From Streptomyces malachitofuscus (lineage in GTDB: Bacteria; Actinomycetota; Actinomycetes; Streptomycetales; Streptomycetaceae), in assembly GCF_014650055.1 (NCBI RefSeq), contig NZ_BMUF01000002.1, positions 62,001 through 126,000 on the forward strand: a stretch of DNA of 64,000 nt, given 5' to 3'. Positions 63,609 to 64,000 of this stretch are shown here, one piece after another. Numbering within the stretch: the stretch's first letter is position 1; every line of letters begins with the position of its first letter. The position numbers and the translations under genes were made by a program. Under the pieces are notes generated by a model. The model was not told where the DNA came from. It did not search any database and was given only the letters and a program-made list of their open reading frames with translations.

Positions 63609-64000
63609 TCAGCGGATGCGGCCGGCGCCCGCGCCGAGCTCGACCAGCACCGGGACCGCCCAGGCGGGGTGGACCGCGGTGCGCAGGGTGGGCGTCCAGC
63701 CGGCGCCGGGCCGGAGGGTCTCGGCCGGGATCTCCGCGTTGTGCACGGCGATCAGGTCCGTGCGCCTGCCGTTGACCACGTTGTGGGCTGCGGTGACCGG
63801 TGCCTCGCTCCACTTCTTGAGGATCTTCGCCGGGCTGATGCCCTTCGCCAGGGTGAAGGCGTTGTGCTCGGCGACGAGTTGGGACTCCTTGCCGATGCCG
63901 AAGCTGTAGGAGTAGCCGTCCTCCGCCACGAAGTGGTTGTTGTACACGTCGACCTGTCCGAAGCGGACGCGCGGTGCGCGCTCGACCAGGTTCGAGAACA
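63609..64000 (-). CDS. pectate lyase (polysaccharide lyase family 1), C-terminal part only
   Basis: The minus-strand frame is open from the window edge and codes for about 130 C-terminal residues, with FSNLVERAPRVRFGQVDVYN preceding NNHFVAEDGYSYSFGIGKES. The RVRFGQVDVYNNHF stretch is the family 1 beta-helix ladder (RxRxGxVHxxNNxF pattern). AEHNAFTLAKGISPAKILKK follows. The enzyme cleaves polygalacturonate by beta-elimination outside the cell. The catalytic part and signal peptide lie beyond the window. Confidence 0.85.
   Translation of the reverse strand, partial: FSNLVERAPRVRFGQVDVYNNHFVAEDGYSYSFGIGKESQLVAEHNAFTLAKGISPAKILKKWSEAPVTAAHNVVNGRRTDLIAVHNAEIPAETLRPGAGWTPTLRTAVHPAWAVPVLVELGAGAGRIR

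Overview
The window is chromosomal DNA of a Streptomyces, close in content and order to the S. coelicolor SCO18xx region as I remember it. The evidence is very high G+C, GTG starts, many four-base start/stop overlaps, the small DNA-binding protein Gbn, a pitH2-type phosphate transporter, an AdoCbl-riboswitch cobalamin locus and an ectABCD operon. It looks like core or near-core chromosome. I saw no transposase, integrase, tRNA, rRNA or CRISPR array. Both ends cut through genes.

Layout. 1-4.8 kb: the 3' part of a sodium:solute symporter, translationally coupled to a SigE-type sigma factor and a small membrane protein, then a GH15 glycosidase and an SDR-like protein. 5.0-8.4 kb: an envelope-stress module of two Asp23/Gls24 proteins, AmaP-like and DUF6286-like membrane proteins and a 61-aa membrane protein, with a divergent protein whose two halves look Asp23-like; a 72-bp tandem repeat follows. 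8.4-16 kb: enoyl-CoA hydratase-like protein, Gbn, an ABC-F protein, VOC protein, a large unknown protein, alpha/beta hydrolase and class II aldolase. 16-17.7 kb: pitH2 with a probable PHO box, a small membrane protein and a strong terminator.

17.7-36 kb: cobalamin biosynthesis in two overlapping-gene runs. The first is riboswitch, leader ORF, cobD-cobQ-cobN-chlID-cobO-cobB-cobI. The second is cobM-cobL-cbiG/cobJ-cobH-cbiX-cobC. A ZIP transporter lies in reverse orientation between them. Together they supply much of ring methylation and contraction, metal insertion, amidation, adenosylation and aminopropanol attachment. cobK, cobG, cobF and the nucleotide-loop genes cobU/S/T are not in the window.

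36-42 kb: a LAETG-tailed surface protein, an amidohydrolase and a polar amino-acid ABC transporter behind a near-consensus promoter overlapped by a perfect palindrome, then a PLP aminotransferase. 42.5-46 kb: ectABCD (ectoine and 5-hydroxyectoine), ending in three tandem copies of its own 3' end. 46-59.7 kb: PLP enzyme, DsbA/FrnE-like protein, DUF1349 and LURP-one-like proteins, two LuxR-type two-component systems, one kinase having an extra membrane tail, a divergent aldehyde dehydrogenase/IclR pair with a clear operator, a GNAT protein and a class B PBP. 59.7-64 kb: a purine permease and a pectin-degradation cluster (esterase, pectinesterase, cut-off pectate lyase).

The most unusual structural signal is how repeats sit relative to genes. 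One dispersed G+C-rich palindromic element occurs as an intergenic double arm after cobC, as the C-terminal tail and stop codon of the aldolase, and in frame inside cobB as an interdomain linker. Separately, two genes have their 3' ends tandemly duplicated.
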